DNA of 64,000 bases from Podospora pseudocomata (Eukaryota > Ascomycota > Sordariomycetes > Sordariales > Podosporaceae): NCBI RefSeq assembly GCF_035222375.1, contig NC_085889.1, forward strand, positions 186,001-250,000, read 5' to 3'. Positions within the stretch are counted from its first letter, which is position 1, and each line of letters starts with the position of its first letter. A program made the translations under genes and the position numbers. A model generated the notes under the pieces. The model ran no database searches, was not told the origin of the DNA, and was given only the letters and a program-made list of their open reading frames with translations. Shown here piece by piece: positions 19,603 to 31,276 of this stretch.

Positions 19603-21882
19603 ATGAGGTCACCAACCGCTGTGACGGCCGATGATCACCAACGCTACCAGTACAAACCCCTTCCAACAGGAACATCCATCAGGGTACTCCAAATCAAGGG
19701 TGTACAAGAGGGAAAGCTCTGCATTTCTCTCGAGTTGATCGATCTTGCGGACGACCCTTTCTTCTACGCCCTATCCTATACTTGGGGCAACCCTCATGCC
19801 AATGGCGTGGACTTCACCGAGCACTTCAACGCCGTCTCGGGCGAGTACACCAGCGAGTCAAAAACCGAGACTGTTTGTCACGGAAAAAGCATTTACATAC
19901 AGACCAACTTGGCCGATTTTCTTCAGGAGCTCCAGAGCTCTCTCGAACAGCAAGACAGTCCCTTCCAAATACCCCGCAGTCATGAATTCCGGATCTGGGT
20001 TGACGCTGTCTGCATCAACCAAGATGATCTCGAAGAGCGGGCTTTCCAGGTTCAGATGATGGGAGATGTGTACCGAAAAGCGGCCCGGACAATCATCTGG
20101 CTGGGTCGTGGAGATCAGTACACCACAGACGCTGTCGAGGCCATTTCAAAATTGGCAGCATGTCCCCAAGACGTCTTTGTTCAAAGCAATATTACCCCCT
20201 TTCGCCAGCAAGAACCTGATGTCTACACCGCGAGTGGTGTGCCCTACATTAGTTGGATGGAGTGGTGCAGTTTAGCCGCTTTTTTCAAAAGACAGTGGTT
20301 TTCCCGCTTGTGGATTGTCCAGGAGGTCATCCTCTCCCGAGAGCTCTCTCTGATGTGCGGCAGTCACCAGATTTGCTGGGAAGTCCTAGTGACAGCAGCA
20401 CGCACCGTTGAGGCTCGCTGCAAAGTCCTGGGCTTCAGTCCCAGCACTCTCTTCATGCAAGCTCACGAAATTGCAGTTGCCTTGGAGCACAATACCGTCC
20501 AGTTGGCCCGCTGGAGAGATTTCTACTATGGCACCTCGGCACCGGAACCACAGACCAGGATGACTTTTGAGAACCTCATCTACGATACCTGGATCTTTTC
20601 AGCCACCGATCCCCGCGATAAAGTCTATGGCATGTTTGGACTGATGAAGACGGATCTCAAGGCAAAGATGGCTGTGGATTACACCAGTCCTGTCGAGCTT
20701 GTCTATGCACTGACGACCAAACACATGATCGACCATTACTCGTCACTGCAAATCCTGTCATGTGTTCAAGACGCTTCTATCAGAAGGATCAAACCCTCCC
20801 CATCATGGACGCCCGATCTCTCACTGCCATACTTCAACATGATGTGCTCGAATGGCTTCTTCTGCGCGGCTGGGCTGGAGAACAAGACACCGCAGCTTCT
20901 GCCTTCATCGTCCTGGGACCGCCTGAAGTTGAAGGGCTGCCTATTTGACACCATCGTGGAGACGGGAAATGACAGAACGAACCACGTCAATTCCTCTGTT
21001 TTGCTTGATCCCTCTTGGTTTGAATTGTGCATGTTGCTCTCGCAACCCTATCAACATACAGGGGAGCCACGAACAGAGGTTCTTTGGAGGACCCTGTGCG
21101 CGAACCAAACTTCTGAATCTGTTGTCCCTGCTCCGAAGGACTATGGGATTCTTTTCAAAGAGTTATTGTCAGCGATGATCATGGTCAGGGCAGAGATTGA
21201 GTCAGAGGCATATGCAGAGGACCAAGCCAAGCAGGAAGCCAGAGGTGATCCTGGGCCGCCACCGGATTGCTGCACAGGCTTTATGGATGCACTGGGTAAG
21301 GCTAAAGAAAAGTGGACATTCGCCGAGTTCGACACATTGGGCCGGGAGGAAATCCTGCGTCATCTCTGCCAGAGACCGAGATTCCTGAGCTCTGATCGGC
21401 ATGGCTGGTTGATTTATACTCTGACAAAACTCCAGATCTTGGCTTCAACGGAAGACAACCCAAATACACCAAACTGGGAGGAGCTGGAACAGTTCTTTTA
21501 CAACCCAACTTATGTCATGAGAAGAAAGAAGGGCCATGACATTGTGCTCGTTCGACAAAACGATGAGCGATTCTCGGCTAGTTTTCATAAGAGATATGGG
21601 AAGCACAAGTTGTTTCTGACGGAAAAGGGGTATCTTGGACTGGGGCCAGCGAGCGCCAAAGTGGGAGATGTTGTTGCGATTCTGGCTGGTGCAGAGGGGC
21701 CTTTTATTCTGCGCCATGGCCATCCAGGATGTGACATTGGAGAAGAAAACCAGGAGGAACGGAAAGAAAAAGAGGGAGAGAATGAAGTGATGAGTCTTGT
21801 GGGGCAGGCGTATGTTCATGGCATCATGAACGGTGAAGCTGTGGAGGAAGGCTTTAAGCTTCGAGAAATCGAACTGGCTTGA
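19603..21882 (+). CDS. HET-domain heterokaryon-incompatibility-type protein
   Basis: A single-exon gene of 759 residues. HET proteins mediate allorecognition and regulated cell death in filamentous ascomycetes. The HET domain spans about residues 50-200: YALSYTWG at 55-62, RIWVDAVCINQDDLEERAF at 130-148, and TIIWLGRG near 163-170. WFSRLWIVQEV and SATDPRDKVYGMFGL follow, both regular parts of this group. The C-terminal portion carries the usual tail: GDVVAILAGAEGPFILR and then YVHGIMNGEAVEEGF. No NACHT, WD40 or prion-forming region follows, so this is a stand-alone HET protein of common size. The start is the first ATG of the frame. There is no obvious partner gene beside it; a short-chain dehydrogenase follows after about 340 bp on the same strand. 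Confidence 0.9.
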   Translation: MRSPTAVTADDHQRYQYKPLPTGTSIRVLQIKGVQEGKLCISLELIDLADDPFFYALSYTWGNPHANGVDFTEHFNAVSGEYTSESKTETVCHGKSIYIQTNLADFLQELQSSLEQQDSPFQIPRSHEFRIWVDAVCINQDDLEERAFQVQMMGDVYRKAARTIIWLGRGDQYTTDAVEAISKLAACPQDVFVQSNITPFRQQEPDVYTASGVPYISWMEWCSLAAFFKRQWFSRLWIVQEVILSRELSLMCGSHQICWEVLVTAARTVEARCKVLGFSPSTLFMQAHEIAVALEHNTVQLARWRDFYYGTSAPEPQTRMTFENLIYDTWIFSATDPRDKVYGMFGLMKTDLKAKMAVDYTSPVELVYALTTKHMIDHYSSLQILSCVQDASIRRIKPSPSWTPDLSLPYFNMMCSNGFFCAAGLENKTPQLLPSSSWDRLKLKGCLFDTIVETGNDRTNHVNSSVLLDPSWFELCMLLSQPYQHTGEPRTEVLWRTLCANQTSESVVPAPKDYGILFKELLSAMIMVRAEIESEAYAEDQAKQEARGDPGPPPDCCTGFMDALGKAKEKWTFAEFDTLGREEILRHLCQRPRFLSSDRHGWLIYTLTKLQILASTEDNPNTPNWEELEQFFYNPTYVMRRKKGHDIVLVRQNDERFSASFHKRYGKHKLFLTEKGYLGLGPASAKVGDVVAILAGAEGPFILRHGHPGCDIGEENQEERKEKEGENEVMSLVGQAYVHGIMNGEAVEEGFKLREIELA

Positions 21883-22224
21883 TCGACAGCCTCTCACCTC
21901 GTCGGCGGACGTCGTTTCCCGATAAAGCTCTGGCTTGATTTCATGGGGGATTGGAGGTGCTGTCAAGCGTGCGGGGTAGGACTACCTAGTGTCCCCAGAT
22001 GACCACCATCCAGGCTAATGGCTATTTAACAATTGCCGACAACTACCAGTTGAGAATGTGGCGGATAAAGATGAACCGCTGTGCCGGTAGGTTGGGTGTC
22101 ATGCTCACCAAGAATAAAAGACCTGGACCCTTCCGCAGGCTGATTCAGAACTTTCAACCTGCATACCTAAGATAACACCCCTGAAGAGACATCGGTTTGT
22201 TTACATTGAGAGTATCCACTCAAG
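21883..22224. other. Short intergenic between HET and SDR genes
   Basis: It contains the HET 3' flank and the SDR promoter; no other feature is seen. Confidence 0.5.
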
Positions 22225-23443
22225 ATGACTTCCCGGACGGATTTTGGCCAGCAAACGCTAGGATCGGAGGTGGCCAAGGTGTTTGCAGACCAGATCAGAG
22301 GAAAGACTGGTACGTCCTCTTGACACCCGGCCTTATCAAGTCGAAACTCAGCCTGTCAATCAGCTGCTAACAACCACAGTGCTGATCACCGGCGTCAGTC
22401 CTAAAGGGATCGGATCTTCGACTGCTCTTAATTTTGCCTCTCAGGCCCCAGGGCTTCTCATTCTTGCATCTCGCACCCGAGCTCGCGTCGAAGAAGTAGC
22501 CTCCCAGATAAAAGAGGCATATCCATCTGTCAAACTCGAGATTGTCCTTCTCGACCTCAGTTCGCAAAAGTCCATCCGTCAAGCGGCTGCCGAAGTCTCC
22601 AGGCTCACAGACAAGTTGGACATTCTCGTTAACAACGCTGGAATCTGTGTTGTGACCCGCCAAAAGACACCGGAAGGCATCGAGCAGCAGTTTGGCACCA
22701 ACCATATCGGGCCTTTTCTTTTCACCAACCTCCTTCTTCCTTTGTTGCGCAAGGCAGGCAAAACCAACCCTCCCGGGGCAACCAGAATCATCAGTCTCAC
22801 CAGTGCCGGCCACAGGCTGTCTCCCATTCGGTTCTCGGATTACAACTTTGAAGGAGGAAAAGAAGTCCCGCCAGAGGAGGACCATTTTAAGCCGTTGGCC
22901 GGGGCTTTTGCAAAGTGCACTGAGGATGGCTACAACGGGATCGTCACGTACGCGCAGAGCAAGACAGCCAATATCTTGTTTACCTTCTACCTGCAAAAAT
23001 ACCTGCCTTCTCAGGGGATTACGGCTTATACGCTGCACCCAGGAAGTACGTCATCTTTTCTTCTTCTCACCTCAGGGTCTATGAGCAAGCTAACGAACCA
23101 TGTTCAACAGGCATCTTGACCGACTTGAGCAGAGATCAAGACGAAGAGCTGGCGGCACAGTTCTACAAGGTGGCCCCGTACTGGAAATCTCCTGATGAAG
23201 GCTCATCCACCACGTTGGTTGCCGCCTTGGATCCGGCTTTGAACGGTGTGTTCTGCCTTCTTTTGTGCCGCCCCCATCTTACAGATAATAGAAGCTGACA
23301 GAGGAACAGATACCAAAGGTTTATATCTGGTGGATTGCCAGTTCACAGAGCCACATCACCATGCCAAGGACCCTGTTGCTGCCGAGAGGCTATGGAGGCT
23401 GAGCGAGGAGTTGGTGGGAGAAAAGTTTGCCCTGACAGTTTGA
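22225..23443 (+). CDS. Short-chain dehydrogenase/reductase (retinol dehydrogenase-like)
   Basis: An NAD(P)-dependent oxidoreductase of the classical SDR superfamily. Four exons, 22225-22309, 22380-23045, 23111-23245 and 23310-23443, encode 339 residues; introns are 70, 65 and 64 nt with GTACGT/GTACGT/GTGTGT donors. The Rossmann motif is TGVSPKGIGS at about residue 32, the conserved NNAG lies at 113-116, catalytic Ser is near 170 in ISLTSAGHR, and Tyr219 and Lys223 sit in YAQSKTAN. The length and the HPGS segment after the active site match the retinol dehydrogenase/WW-oxidoreductase-like fungal branch. Its natural substrate cannot be read from sequence. The third acceptor is the least certain boundary, since an earlier AG exists at 23284, but only the later one restores the conserved C-terminal frame. 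Confidence 0.87.
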
Positions 23444-24756
23444 TTACTTCTTGAGACTAATAGAATCATGCATATTCTACCTACCTACCTTGCCCCAAAA
23501 TCATCCGTCCCGTTGGAAAATACGAATTCCTGATTCAAGACTCGGGCACCGGGCAGCAACGGTCTAGGCCCGGCAGTCAGGCACACCCAACGGACCAAAT
23601 ACGCCGGGCGCCATTGACACAGCCTCAATTACTTTGATTCCAGGGCCATCCGCGCGGTCGTGGCATCGGCTGAGTAGTGTGATTTTGTGTGCTGGAATTT
23701 CCAATCGTCATGCGGGTCTCATGCAGGCAAGACAGCGAAAGCTGGGAGATGGCAGGTTTGGGATTGTGGTGGGGTTGTGTCATGGTTGATTGGCTGCCAT
23801 ACTGTAGACTGTTGGGTGCAGCATCGCCCTGGACAAGAAGAGATGGGTGGAATCTGATTGCTGACGGGGCAGTCGTCATGAGAGGACGCGTGACGGCGTT
23901 GGAAGTATGGTTGAAGGGGGTATAGCCACCGTTTGTGTTGCCAATTTTCCATGCGCGCCGTGCGACTCTTATGACTCTAGTGGTGTATATAAGGTCTGGT
24001 GCCCTATCAAGGACGAAGCATTCGTCTGGATGTTTCTGTTTCTTTGTTTCGACGGTTTGCTGCTGATACCGACAATCTGGTCATCTAAGATTTGGAGGGC
24101 CGACAGTTCTTTATCCCACTTTATCAATATCCTTGCCCTAGTGCACTGTTCGAGAAGCATACTGCCAACTCTATCTCTAATTTATACCTGTCTCATCGTT
24201 CAAAAGTACCGCTCAGAAATCCTGCATTCGGGAACACTAGGTAGCCCCCACACGTTGAAAAAAAAAAAGGGGGGGGGGAATTGCAAACCGAACAGGACGG
24301 AACCGCATCCGGACCCGGTTGTCACGGGATGGTGCCACAGGTAAGGCAGACCGTCTTACTCAGCTTTCCAATTTGAAAGATCTTTTCTTTTTCTTTTTCA
24401 TTTTTCGCTTCACCAATCGGTTGCTCAAGCTTTTCTTTGTCTCGGGTATTTTCACCTCCTCCAACTGCGACAGAAAGATTTTGTGGGCTGGCTGTCTGGA
24501 TTGTGATAAGCTCCATTCGGGAAAGAAAGTGAGCAGATAGCAAAACGGACAGAGATATGTGGGGCTGCGTACCACGATCTTTGATGAAGATTGCTTTTTC
24601 ACCCCAGCTTTGAAATTGTTGGTGCCCCCGTTGGAATAGATCATATTTTGTTCATCTGATTTCACTCTTGTCGTCATTCTTATCCAAACACATCAACCCC
24701 TGGCCAAAACCCTGCATAGAAAAATCATTGACCTTGTCCCAAATTCAGCCGCGACC
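23444..24756. other. Intergenic, with mononucleotide runs
   Basis: There is no supported gene. An A12-G9 tract lies at about 24259-24279, and T-rich DNA follows at about 24382-24410, upstream of the next start codon. Confidence 0.5.
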
Positions 24757-25480
24757 ATGCCCTTTTTCAAAAGATACCACTTTTCACACCACCACCACAG
24801 GTCATCACCACCCGGAGATCTAGAAATGTCAGATTTTCAACACCACCCCGGACATTCGAGGATAAACTCTGGCAAGTCATCTTCAGTCAGCAGCAACAGC
24901 GGCTACGATCTCGACGACGACGCCATCACGCCGTGTCCGCTGCTGGAGACAACAGCTAGCCATCAAACACACCACTCTCACCTCCGTGACCTTCAACCAA
25001 GCCACCACCGTCTATCACCAAATCAACACAAATATGGCAGCCTGAGTCGAACCTCGAGCCAGGAAAGGTCGGCGTCGAGGTCCGAGTCGTGGAGGAGCAG
25101 CCAGCCTCGGCCATTCCACGGATATGTTGGGGGCTACGATGAGGAAGAGGAAGAGTTGGATACGGAAATCCTATGGAAGCAGATGCTGGCGGTGCAGGAC
25201 AGGTTCGGGTGCTATAATTCAGCGAGAATGAGGGCGGCTCTGGAAGGGGGCGATACCTCGATTCGTGAGTTGCTTTTGGAGTCGAGATAGATTCAGAAAC
25301 TACTGACACACTGAACAAATAGCATCGAAAATATGCCTTGATCTCATCAACGACAGCATAGGTGAGATGCCCGAGGACGCAAGGCAGAGGATCGAGTTAT
25401 TCCTCGAGAGGGAAGGCAGCGGCGCAATGATGAGAAGAGGGAAGTGGAAGAAGTTTTGGCACAGGGTTATTTATGTCTGA
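24757..25480 (+). CDS. His/Ser-rich protein of unknown function
   Basis: Two exons, 24757-25264 and 25323-25480, give 221 residues; the 58-nt intron has donor GTGAGT, branch ACTGAC and acceptor AATAG. The N-terminus starts MPFFKRYHFSHHHHRSS and continues as a disordered His/Ser-rich region with SRSES-type repeats to about residue 125. The C-terminal part, from DTEILWKQMLAVQDRFGCYN onward, is predicted helical and ends in a strongly basic segment, MMRRGKWKKFWHRVIYV. Unspliced, the frame stops eight codons after the donor, whereas splicing adds 52 codons of continuous helical sequence. I recognise no domain. It is tail-to-tail with the next gene, only 81 bp apart, so their 3' UTRs probably overlap. 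Confidence 0.7.
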
Positions 25481-25561
25481 GTTCTTCATTGTCAAATAGA
25501 CCAAATCATGGAAATATACCAATCTGACCACCGCCAAGAGCAATGGAAAGTAATACGATCC

Positions 25562-26449
25562 TCAACGCTCCATCTCCCCCATCTCCAGACGAGGCTTACT
25601 CCTCCTCCTCTTCGCCCCACTGACAGACTTGACAGCCACCTCATAATTCTCCCCACCGTGCCCAACAGCATGAACAACCACCTCCTCCCCAAACGGCCAC
25701 CCCGACCCCTTCACCCACCTCCTCTCGTCAATCTCGCTCTCCTCATCCCCCGTCTCCCGCTCGTCATACTGCGCAAACATGCCCCGGTCCTTCTCCCCGC
25801 GCAGCAAGCTCTTGGCCTTTTCAAACGCCTCCTTCCGGGGCACACAGCAACCCGCCAGCTCGGTCCGCTGAAACGCGGTGCTGTTCTTGTCCCCTTTGGC
25901 ATGTTTGAAATCCCATTTTGTCTGCAAGATGTAATGCAAATCCTCATGTCCACAACAGGTATCCGTCTCGTGCTGCGGGACCGTCGGGCCGGCGCCCTCT
26001 TTCCCTTCTCCGGGGTGGGAGTGATGAGGCAGCTTGTCCACGTTGGGCTTGGTCACGACGCCGACGAGGAATTCCTGTCCCGAGGGGGACAGGGCGTACA
26101 CCTGAATGTTGTCGCCGTAAGGCCATTCCTGATACGGATGGAGGCTCGACTGGGTGACAAACTTGGTGAAATCCGAAGGCGAGTAGTTGAGCGACTCTTT
26201 CAGGGCCACCTGGGCCCAGGCTTTCGCGGAGTCCAGATCGGTGTGGGTTCCCAGGACATAAGGGGTGCGGGTGGCTCCAGAGGTCGACTCGTGGTGTTCG
26301 ATGATTGTCAGTGTCGTGTGATAAAGGTTTTCTGGCGCGCTTTGCGTAATGCCAGAGGGAGGAGCGTCTATGTTGGCTGATGGCTCCTCTGGTGCTGCTA
26401 TTGGCGTATTCTCATGGGGCGACAAATGCTGTTCGGCTTGGGCAGCCAT
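25562..26449 (-). CDS. Conserved-type fungal protein of unknown function
   Basis: An uninterrupted 295-residue frame. Residues 1-45 are disordered and Pro/Ala/Glu-rich. From about 45 the sequence alternates short strands and helices: LYHTTLTIIEHHEST, VLGTHTDLDSAKAWAQVAL, DNIQVYALSPSGQEFLVGVV, then a DTCCGHEDLHYILQTKWDF segment and GWPFGEEVVVHAV. The tail ends in a basic cluster, SGAKRRRSKPR, that could serve nuclear import. No enzyme motif is visible. The periodic TT/VV strands and charged helices support a real folded protein, and the opposite-strand 290-codon frame is judged its shadow. The start is the first ATG, at 26449, in a good context. Confidence 0.7.
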   Translation of the reverse strand: MAAQAEQHLSPHENTPIAAPEEPSANIDAPPSGITQSAPENLYHTTLTIIEHHESTSGATRTPYVLGTHTDLDSAKAWAQVALKESLNYSPSDFTKFVTQSSLHPYQEWPYGDNIQVYALSPSGQEFLVGVVTKPNVDKLPHHSHPGEGKEGAGPTVPQHETDTCCGHEDLHYILQTKWDFKHAKGDKNSTAFQRTELAGCCVPRKEAFEKAKSLLRGEKDRGMFAQYDERETGDEESEIDERRWVKGSGWPFGEEVVVHAVGHGGENYEVAVKSVSGAKRRRSKPRLEMGEMER

Positions 26450-27091
26450 GGTTTCCTTGGGCGCTGGATGAGCAACAGAATCCGTTTCAAATTATCCACA
26501 TCAAATTGAGCAACTCGAACTTTCAACACATGTCTGAACAGGTTCAAGAGAGGCACTACAAGTATCTGATGTAATCGGTATTGTCCGAGTTTCTTGCGGT
26601 TGGAACATGGAGATGCATCCCGGTACATGACGCCAGTCTTGCGAAGGGTCATGTCTGTGCATCCTATGATAAGAACCCTCTCTAACTGCCTTGATTCTGT
26701 CAGTTTCTTCACGTCGGGTCCACATCTGGGGGTGGTCATCATCACACCTGCAATCAAGCGGCACCTCCAGGGTTAAAGTTGATCAACTTGTTGATGTATG
26801 GTAGATGCCGAAAACGTAACCTATGACCCATGCTACCTCATAATTCCGAGTAAAATAACCCCATAGGTTTGCTGCTAATCATGATACGTCATGGCAGAGG
26901 AAGCTTCCCATGTCCTCTTGCCCTCAAATTTGGTATGCGCCTTTGCCAAGGAGTAAGTGAATTCGTGGCTAGACTTCGTCCCAACGATAACAAGCCTTTC
27001 TCCCTGCCAGTTCGAACCGCAAAATGCCCGAGAACAAAAAAAAAACAAAACAAAAAAAAACAAAAGAAAATGTCGGAACTACAAGAAATGC
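26450..27091. other. Intergenic, nothing recognised
   Basis: This interval holds the promoter of the 26449 gene and the 3' flank of the sugar transporter, including A-rich DNA at about 27030-27068. Confidence 0.5.
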
Positions 27092-28903
27092 TCAAGCAGC
27101 TGATTCCTTGTGTTCTCCAGAGACACCCATCTTTTCCTCCGACGACAACGTTTCGTTGCGCTCCTGTCTGAGGGCTAGATTGCGCGTATTTTTGGTCTTC
27201 CAAGCGGGAGTCCCAATATACTTGATGGCTGTTCAACGAAACAAAATGGTTAGCAGGAATCGAAGAGAAACATGAAGGCATAAAACGTACCGCCAGGCTT
27301 GGTATCATCAAACATCTCCTCAATCTCCTCAAGCGGCTTGTTGGCGGTTTCCGGAAACATGAAAAATACATGCAGGAACATGGCTGCGCAGAATGTCGCA
27401 AAAATAACATAGACCCTCCAGGTAATGTTGGCAAAGGCCGCAGGAACAAAGTAGGCCAGGGCAAAGTTGAAGGCCCAATTTGCCGATGTGCACAGGGCAA
27501 CCGCTTTTCCACGAAGACGAAGGGGGAACAGCTCGGGAGGGTAGGTCCAGGAGACAGGACCCCACGTGGGCGCAAATGAGGCGACAAACAGGTAAGTCGC
27601 GGCGATGATAGCCTTGGCGGGCGGTCCCTCCACCGCCATCGACTCTGCCGTCGAGGTGAACTCTCCGGGGTAGGGCGCGCGGCCGTAGACGGCAAAGAGG
27701 CCTGCGTTGATACACAGCCAGAAACACATCAGGAATGCGCCCACAAGGAGAGTCGGTCGGCGACCCCAGCGATCCATCCAGAGGAGGGCGGGAACGGTCA
27801 TCACGACATTGATGACAAACTGAATGCCGCTCGGGAGAAGGACGGCGTTGGTACCAGGCTCGGACAGGCCTGCCATGGTGAAAACATAGGTAATGTAGTA
27901 CATCATGACATTCATGCCCGTCAACTGCGACCAAATTTGCGTAAAGACGCCGACCTGGGTTCGGTTAATCATGCCGGGAGTGAAGAGCTCAAAGTAGCTG
28001 ACATCAGCATTGGCGCGCTCAAACTCCACCACCTCGCGAATCTCCGAAAGCTCCCTTATGACCCATGGAGAGTTGGGATCTCCCTTTCCGTGGATCAGCG
28101 TCAGCACTTCCACGGCTTGCTCCCAACGATCCTTCTTGGCGAGCCAGCGAGGGGACTCCGGAAGAAAGACCAGTCCCAGGAACAGGAGGACGGCAGGAAC
28201 AGCTTGAAGACCCCAAGGAAGACGGAAGGCGGCGGTGCCCGGGATGAAGGAGCTGCCGTAGCAGATGAAGAACATGATGAGTATGCCCCAGGTGATAGCC
28301 CATTGTTGGAAACCGATGAGACGACCGCGCTTCGAAGGAGGGGAGATTTCAGAGATGTACACAGGAACTTGGGCAGAGCATATTCCGACCGAGAACCCGT
28401 TGATGACGCGACCAATGGCCAACATGGGAATATTGACCGAAGCGCATACAACCACTGAACCAATAATCCTGGACGGTGCAGGTCAGTCCATAGCTCCACC
28501 ACGGCAACACCAAAGTCCAAGAAGAATTGCGACCTACCAGATAATGGCGCCAAGCTGAATCGAAGTCTTGCGCCCAAAAGCATCCGAGACAATGCCAGAC
28601 ACGAGAGCGCCGAGCCAAGAGCCGCCGGGCATGGCAGCAGTGATACCACCCTGAACGTCGTCAGTGGGTCCAAGACAGAGGCCATTCTCATCATGGCCCC
28701 TTTGGTTGAACTGGCAGAGATAGGGTTGGGTCGAGATGATAGCCGACATGGACGAAATATCAAAGCCAAACAAGGCTCCGCCTGTGATGATTCCACCGTT
28801 AGACAAGCTATCCAAACGAGAAGAATGGTCCAAGAGAAAAGGGCTCAGACGTACCGATCACCGCCACGGCGGCGATGAAATATATGTTGCCGATCTTCCA
28901 CAT
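27092..28903 (-). CDS. MFS monosaccharide transporter
   Basis: A 12-helix sugar porter of the plasma membrane, probably a high-affinity glucose/xylose-type proton symporter. Four exons, 28903-28855, 28781-28538, 28468-27291 and 27228-27092, encode 535 residues; introns of 73, 69 and 62 nt have GTACGT or GTAGGT donors. The protein starts MWKIGNIYFIAAVAVIG, and splicing completes GGALFGFDISSMSAI in helix 1. Diagnostic motifs are SDAFGRKTSIQLG, GRVINGFSVGICSAQVPVYI, PESPRWLAKKDR, DRWGRRPTLL and PETANKPLEEIEEMF. The short last exon supplies the charged C-terminal tail. An in-frame ATG at 29026 would add 41 residues; I prefer 28903 because the protein then begins at helix 1 as in relatives. It is divergent from the next gene across 2.4 kb. 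Confidence 0.92.
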
Positions 28904-31276
28904 CTTATGATCTTGCCTCCAGATGCCGCAGAATCGAGAGAAGGAGAATATGTGATCGGTTAGGGGAGGGTGAAGTTTCTTAGGTCCGGAAGGCAGTACG
29001 GCTAGAGGTTCTAGGTTGCTGGCCAAAGGAAAAGGAAGAGAGTTGTGATGATGGAGTCGGAAAGGTCAGAGACCGGGCCTGCAGAGTGGAAGGAGACCAC
29101 AGGAACCCAATGGTGGGGTACTGGGGCAAACAAGTGTGGGAATCAACTGCGGAAGCATTGAATGCGTGACGCGTGTGGGGGGTGTGCGTGTTGTTGGTAA
29201 ATACAGGAAGAGATCGCTCCTTCCTCTTTGTGACTGACAATGTGCCCACTTAAAAGCAAGCAGATCTGGGTGAGCCCCGTGAGGCGAGTGACGATGTTTT
29301 GCGTGCCTTGGACAGACTGAAGCTCGGATTGGGGCTGGCCGCTAACAGACACCACGATATATACCTACCTGGAGCTAGCCTGTCTGAGAAAACTACAGGG
29401 TCATGGGGCAGTTTAAGAGGAAGTCAGTTCCAGTGCCCTCGGCCAGCTTTCTTTCGGCCGGTCTCCTAAGCTCATTTCCCCGAGATTGCAGCCTCTATCG
29501 AGAGGCCAAGTCAGGCGGTGAAGACGGAGAACGAGGCTCAGTTGCTCCGAGAGCATGCCGTGTAAGTCGGTAGCCCATTCCGGCAGGAAGGAGTGAATTG
29601 ATTGGCTGTCCTACAGTGTCGGCTTTCTTTGTCCAGGTCACCCAGCCTTTTGTGGTGCAGTCACGGCAGTATAGAGTCTTTTGCAGGTTCCAATCACCGA
29701 CGCTGCATTATCACCATGTCTCGCTCGGCCGAATACCGCGGCGGCTCTTTTTCAACCTTATCCGACGGGCTGGAAAGAAAGAATCGTTTCCCCCATCTTC
29801 CCCGCAAATAATCCCCGGACCCGACCTACCTTAACCTATCCAAGTTGAGTTGTCCATAGCATCAGCAGGTTTTGTGAGTGGCTCTCAGGTAGGAGAGGCA
29901 AGATCGACCCCCTACCCGAGTTTCTCTTGACTTGGACGCCTTGTAGTCGGTGTAAGCATCAGCCATGGTCTGCGGTGCACAGGGGGGGTGGTACCAAGGT
30001 GCCTCGGCATGAACGGGGTTTCGGGCGATAAATGCAATGAATAGCTTGTACACTGTACATCGTTGCGTTCTTTGATGTCAAGAGGTCATGATGGCGGACA
30101 ATCAACAATTCATGGTCCAAGATAATTTGAAGTGGACATGGGCCCGGATGAGGCAACAAACTCCATGCATTTGTGACAGCTTTCGATGCTGTAAACAATG
30201 CAATTCAGGCAGATACATGGTGGGTGGTGACTTTGAACCATGACGTCACAGAGAAAGGAGCGGGATTGTTGACAAGAAGGGACGGCCCGGAGCCTACCTA
30301 ACTTGATAATTACGAGTTAATTGTCGGATGAGGCTTTTAACGATCGAAATCACCGACGGACCTTCGGCTTCGATGGTCATGTTATCAATGGGATATTAAG
30401 TGTGTCAGCCTGACAGTGCCAGACTGCATTCGCATCTCTGAGAGCATTTGACGTGTCCAAATGCCGAGGAAAACCGTGCACCTCTGCATTTTTTACGTGT
30501 TTTCTTTCTCAGCCTGTCATGAGGGCTTTCACGGTATGTGCCGGTGTTTCTTTTGCATCCGATGTCATATGATGCTGTAAACACAATGCAATACCTGTCT
30601 CGTACTGGTAGCCAAGGGAGAGCCATTATCTGTTCAGGATGGAGAATGATAGGGGAGGGCAACGAAAAAGACAGTGAGTTGACTACCTGGATACCACATG
30701 ATCCGCGGATTGTCTGTTGAACATAGCTATCAGACACAATTTGAGTATCTTAACAACTTTGTTCAGTTTGTGACACAGGTAGGCTTTGTTTGTCACCCCC
30801 ATGTCATATCGCACTGATGTTTTGTTTAAAAATGGGAAAGGGAAAAAACACTGCATCGCCAAAAGCTCCGTCGTTGTTCTCAGTTGTTTTATCAGTGGGC
30901 GCTTGCTGTTACATACGTGATGGCTGGAAACCAGGGGAATATTTGTCGCATGCATGGTGTTGTGCATGTTGCCTTAATTAAGGGGCCCAAGGGGACGTAA
31001 TAGCTAACCCTATCCCCTTCTACCTTAAAGTGCTGCCAGGAGCAACCAAGTGCCAAGCACTGTGAGAACCCTGGTGGCTGCTGGCTGCTGGATGAGGTCA
31101 GCTGTTTTCGCATTTCCCAGCGTGTCAATCCAGGCTTGGCGCTCTCAGCACCGCAACCTTGAACCTGAATGCAGCGCCTCTCTGGCAGAGCTCTCCACGT
31201 GCCCGTGTCGTTGTTGGTTTGGGTATCGCAAATACATCGAGTGAATCACTTCTCCGCCAGCATCGCTTTATCTACC
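28904..31276. other. Divergent intergenic region
   Basis: This 2.4-kb interval lies between the minus-strand sugar transporter and the plus-strand polynucleotide kinase gene. It must contain the transporter promoter. I found no gene, tRNA or repeat that I can support. Confidence 0.5.

Noticed and set aside
23907-24344. 145-codon plus-strand frame with hydrophobic start
   Set aside because: It runs into homopolymer Lys/Gly codons from the A12-G9 tract, with no conserved feature.
25508-26380. 290-codon plus-strand frame
   Set aside because: It is antisense to the 295-residue minus-strand gene, which has better strand/helix patterning and a proper start.
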